12,812 bases of DNA from M3007 sp035299505. Lineage in GTDB: Bacteria; Bacteroidota; Bacteroidia; Chitinophagales; Saprospiraceae. Positions 12,270 to 12,812 of the stretch are shown in pieces. The translations under genes and the position numbers were made by a program. The stretch is from the NCBI GenBank assembly GCA_035299505.1, contig DATGWL010000128.1, positions 1 to 12,812 of the forward strand, given 5' to 3'. Every line of letters begins with the position of its first letter. Position 1 is the first letter of the stretch. The notes under the pieces are model-generated. The model ran no database searches, had not been told where the DNA came from, and was given only the letters and a program-made list of their open reading frames with translations.

Positions 12270-12304
12270 CCAGCGCACGGCGCCGCGGTAGCAAGCCAAT
12301 CATT
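12270..12304. repeat. 35-bp exact copy of the CCAGCGCAC block
   Basis: This is identical over 35 bases to 11092-11126 and contains CCAGCGCACGGCGCC and GCAAGCCAATCATT. Here it is not followed by the REP-like unit but by the leader of the next gene. It lies 57 bp after the stop of the 202-aa gene. Confidence 0.85.
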
Positions 12305-12323
12305 CACCGTAAAAAACAAAAAA

Positions 12324-12677
12324 ATGGGTGTTAGCTACAGTATTATTACCAAAAGGGAAGCACAGGAGAATAGTGCCTGGAAGGAACATATCGAAATGCT
12401 CAAAATGTTTGGGAATCCCAATTTTTCTACAGATGAAATAAACAATAACTTCCCTACTTTAAATGAGATATATGAATCCATTGCTGAAACAAATATAAAG
12501 ATTGAAAAAGAAATGAAGCAAATTGATAATATTAAATGTAAAGAAGGTAAAAAAGAAATTATTCACTCACTTGATTTAAGAGATGATGAAGCTCAGGGTT
12601 CGGAAGACTTTACTATGCAATACCCGGAATCTGCAGACGATAAATATAAAATCGAAGTATTGCTTGGTATCAGGTAA
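12324..12677 (+). CDS. Small acidic protein of unknown function (117 aa)
   Basis: The frame is open from 12219, but the upstream codons (MDNTAWIFFPTCSK, then the repeat block) run through the 35-bp repeat, so ATG 12324 (MGVSYSIITKREAQ) is chosen, preceded by an A-rich leader. The 117-aa product is acidic, has no signal peptide, and is mainly helical (AQENSAWKEHIEMLKMFG, STDEINNNFPTLNEIYESIAETNIKIEKEMKQIDNIK), with a final strand IEVLLGIR. No family is recognised. It is probably cytoplasmic. Both this and the 202-aa gene upstream are AT-rich and separated by a repeat copy, so they may have arrived separately instead of forming an operon. Confidence 0.6.
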   Translation: MGVSYSIITKREAQENSAWKEHIEMLKMFGNPNFSTDEINNNFPTLNEIYESIAETNIKIEKEMKQIDNIKCKEGKKEIIHSLDLRDDEAQGSEDFTMQYPESADDKYKIEVLLGIR

Positions 12678-12812
12678 TGTCTCAAAAAGTGTGTCTGGCT
12701 AAGGTCTTCACTGAGTGGTCAAAGAACGATTCAGATCAATTTCATTGGCTGTTTTGAGGCTCTGTGTTTTCCACATTTCAACACCCGCCTCACAAAAATA
12801 CCTCCAAATATT
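12678..12812. other. 3' end of the window, no gene recognised
   Basis: The final 135 bp contain no supported gene. TGTCTCAAAA at 12678-12687 also occurs at 7329-7338 next to another repeat copy. No terminator with a T run is seen after the stop at 12677. Confidence 0.4.

Noticed and set aside
11604..12677. Toxin-immunity pair formed by the 202-aa and 117-aa genes
   Set aside because: Neither protein shows a toxin motif or a recognisable immunity family, they are separated by 111 bp containing a repeat copy, and co-transcription is not supported.
1..12812. CRISPR array
   Set aside because: The recurring 51-bp units are kilobases apart or separated by genes and irregular spacing, with no regular repeat-spacer pattern and no cas genes.

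Overview
The window looks like a chromosomal segment of a Bacteroidota bacterium, most plausibly a Saprospiraceae-like member. Three secreted proteins end in type IX secretion (T9SS) type A sorting domains. There is a lipoprotein peptidase and a second likely lipoprotein, Shine-Dalgarno sequences are absent or weak, and several TAnnTTTG-type -7 boxes are visible. No tRNA, rRNA, CRISPR array or transposase gene was recognised.

Layout. 1-53 is a 7-bp tandem repeat that runs up to the start codon of an outer-membrane-barrel-like gene (54-869). That gene is followed 5 bp later by an S41-family peptidase lipoprotein (875-1885). A hairpin-rich gap separates this likely operon from a convergent HNH nuclease gene (1962-2411, minus). 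From about 2500 onward the window becomes a patchwork. Genes are an Imm51-like immunity protein (2838-3233), a small lipoprotein (3410-3901, minus), an 841-aa T9SS cargo protein with a HYR domain (4552-7077, minus), a 545-aa T9SS cargo fragment (7440-9077, minus), a GNAT acetyltransferase with an early nonsense codon (9297-9758), a propeller-like T9SS cargo protein (9851-11035), and two unrecognised proteins (11604-12212 and 12324-12677). Most of the gaps between them carry pieces of one modular repeat family.

The repeats are the most notable part. A 51-bp unit, identical in four places, carries a 10-bp stem with a 4-nt loop. Read on the minus strand it is preceded by GTGG. An inverted partner unit with GTAG ahead of a similar hairpin is paired with it twice (2548-2710 and 11272-11434). 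The two pairs are each 163 bp and differ by only seven transitions. This is the architecture of REP/BIME elements mobilised by RAYT (TnpA-REP) transposases, although no RAYT gene is in the window. Other modules (a CCCAGCGCAC block, a CATCCATCTGG block and a GATGGGTAATGCC block) recur in different combinations.

Consequences for genes. The REP-like block lies inside the 5' end of the 545-aa T9SS gene, so its first 49 residues are translated from repeat DNA and its original N-terminus is probably lost. Repeat blocks also abut the stop codon of the 841-aa gene and surround the unrecognised 3'-end genes. A separate palindrome family (GACCTC..GAGGTC) forms a four-hairpin cluster at 4225-4382. No complete multi-gene system is evident. 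The region reads as a repeat-rich accessory zone with orphan immunity-type and cargo genes.
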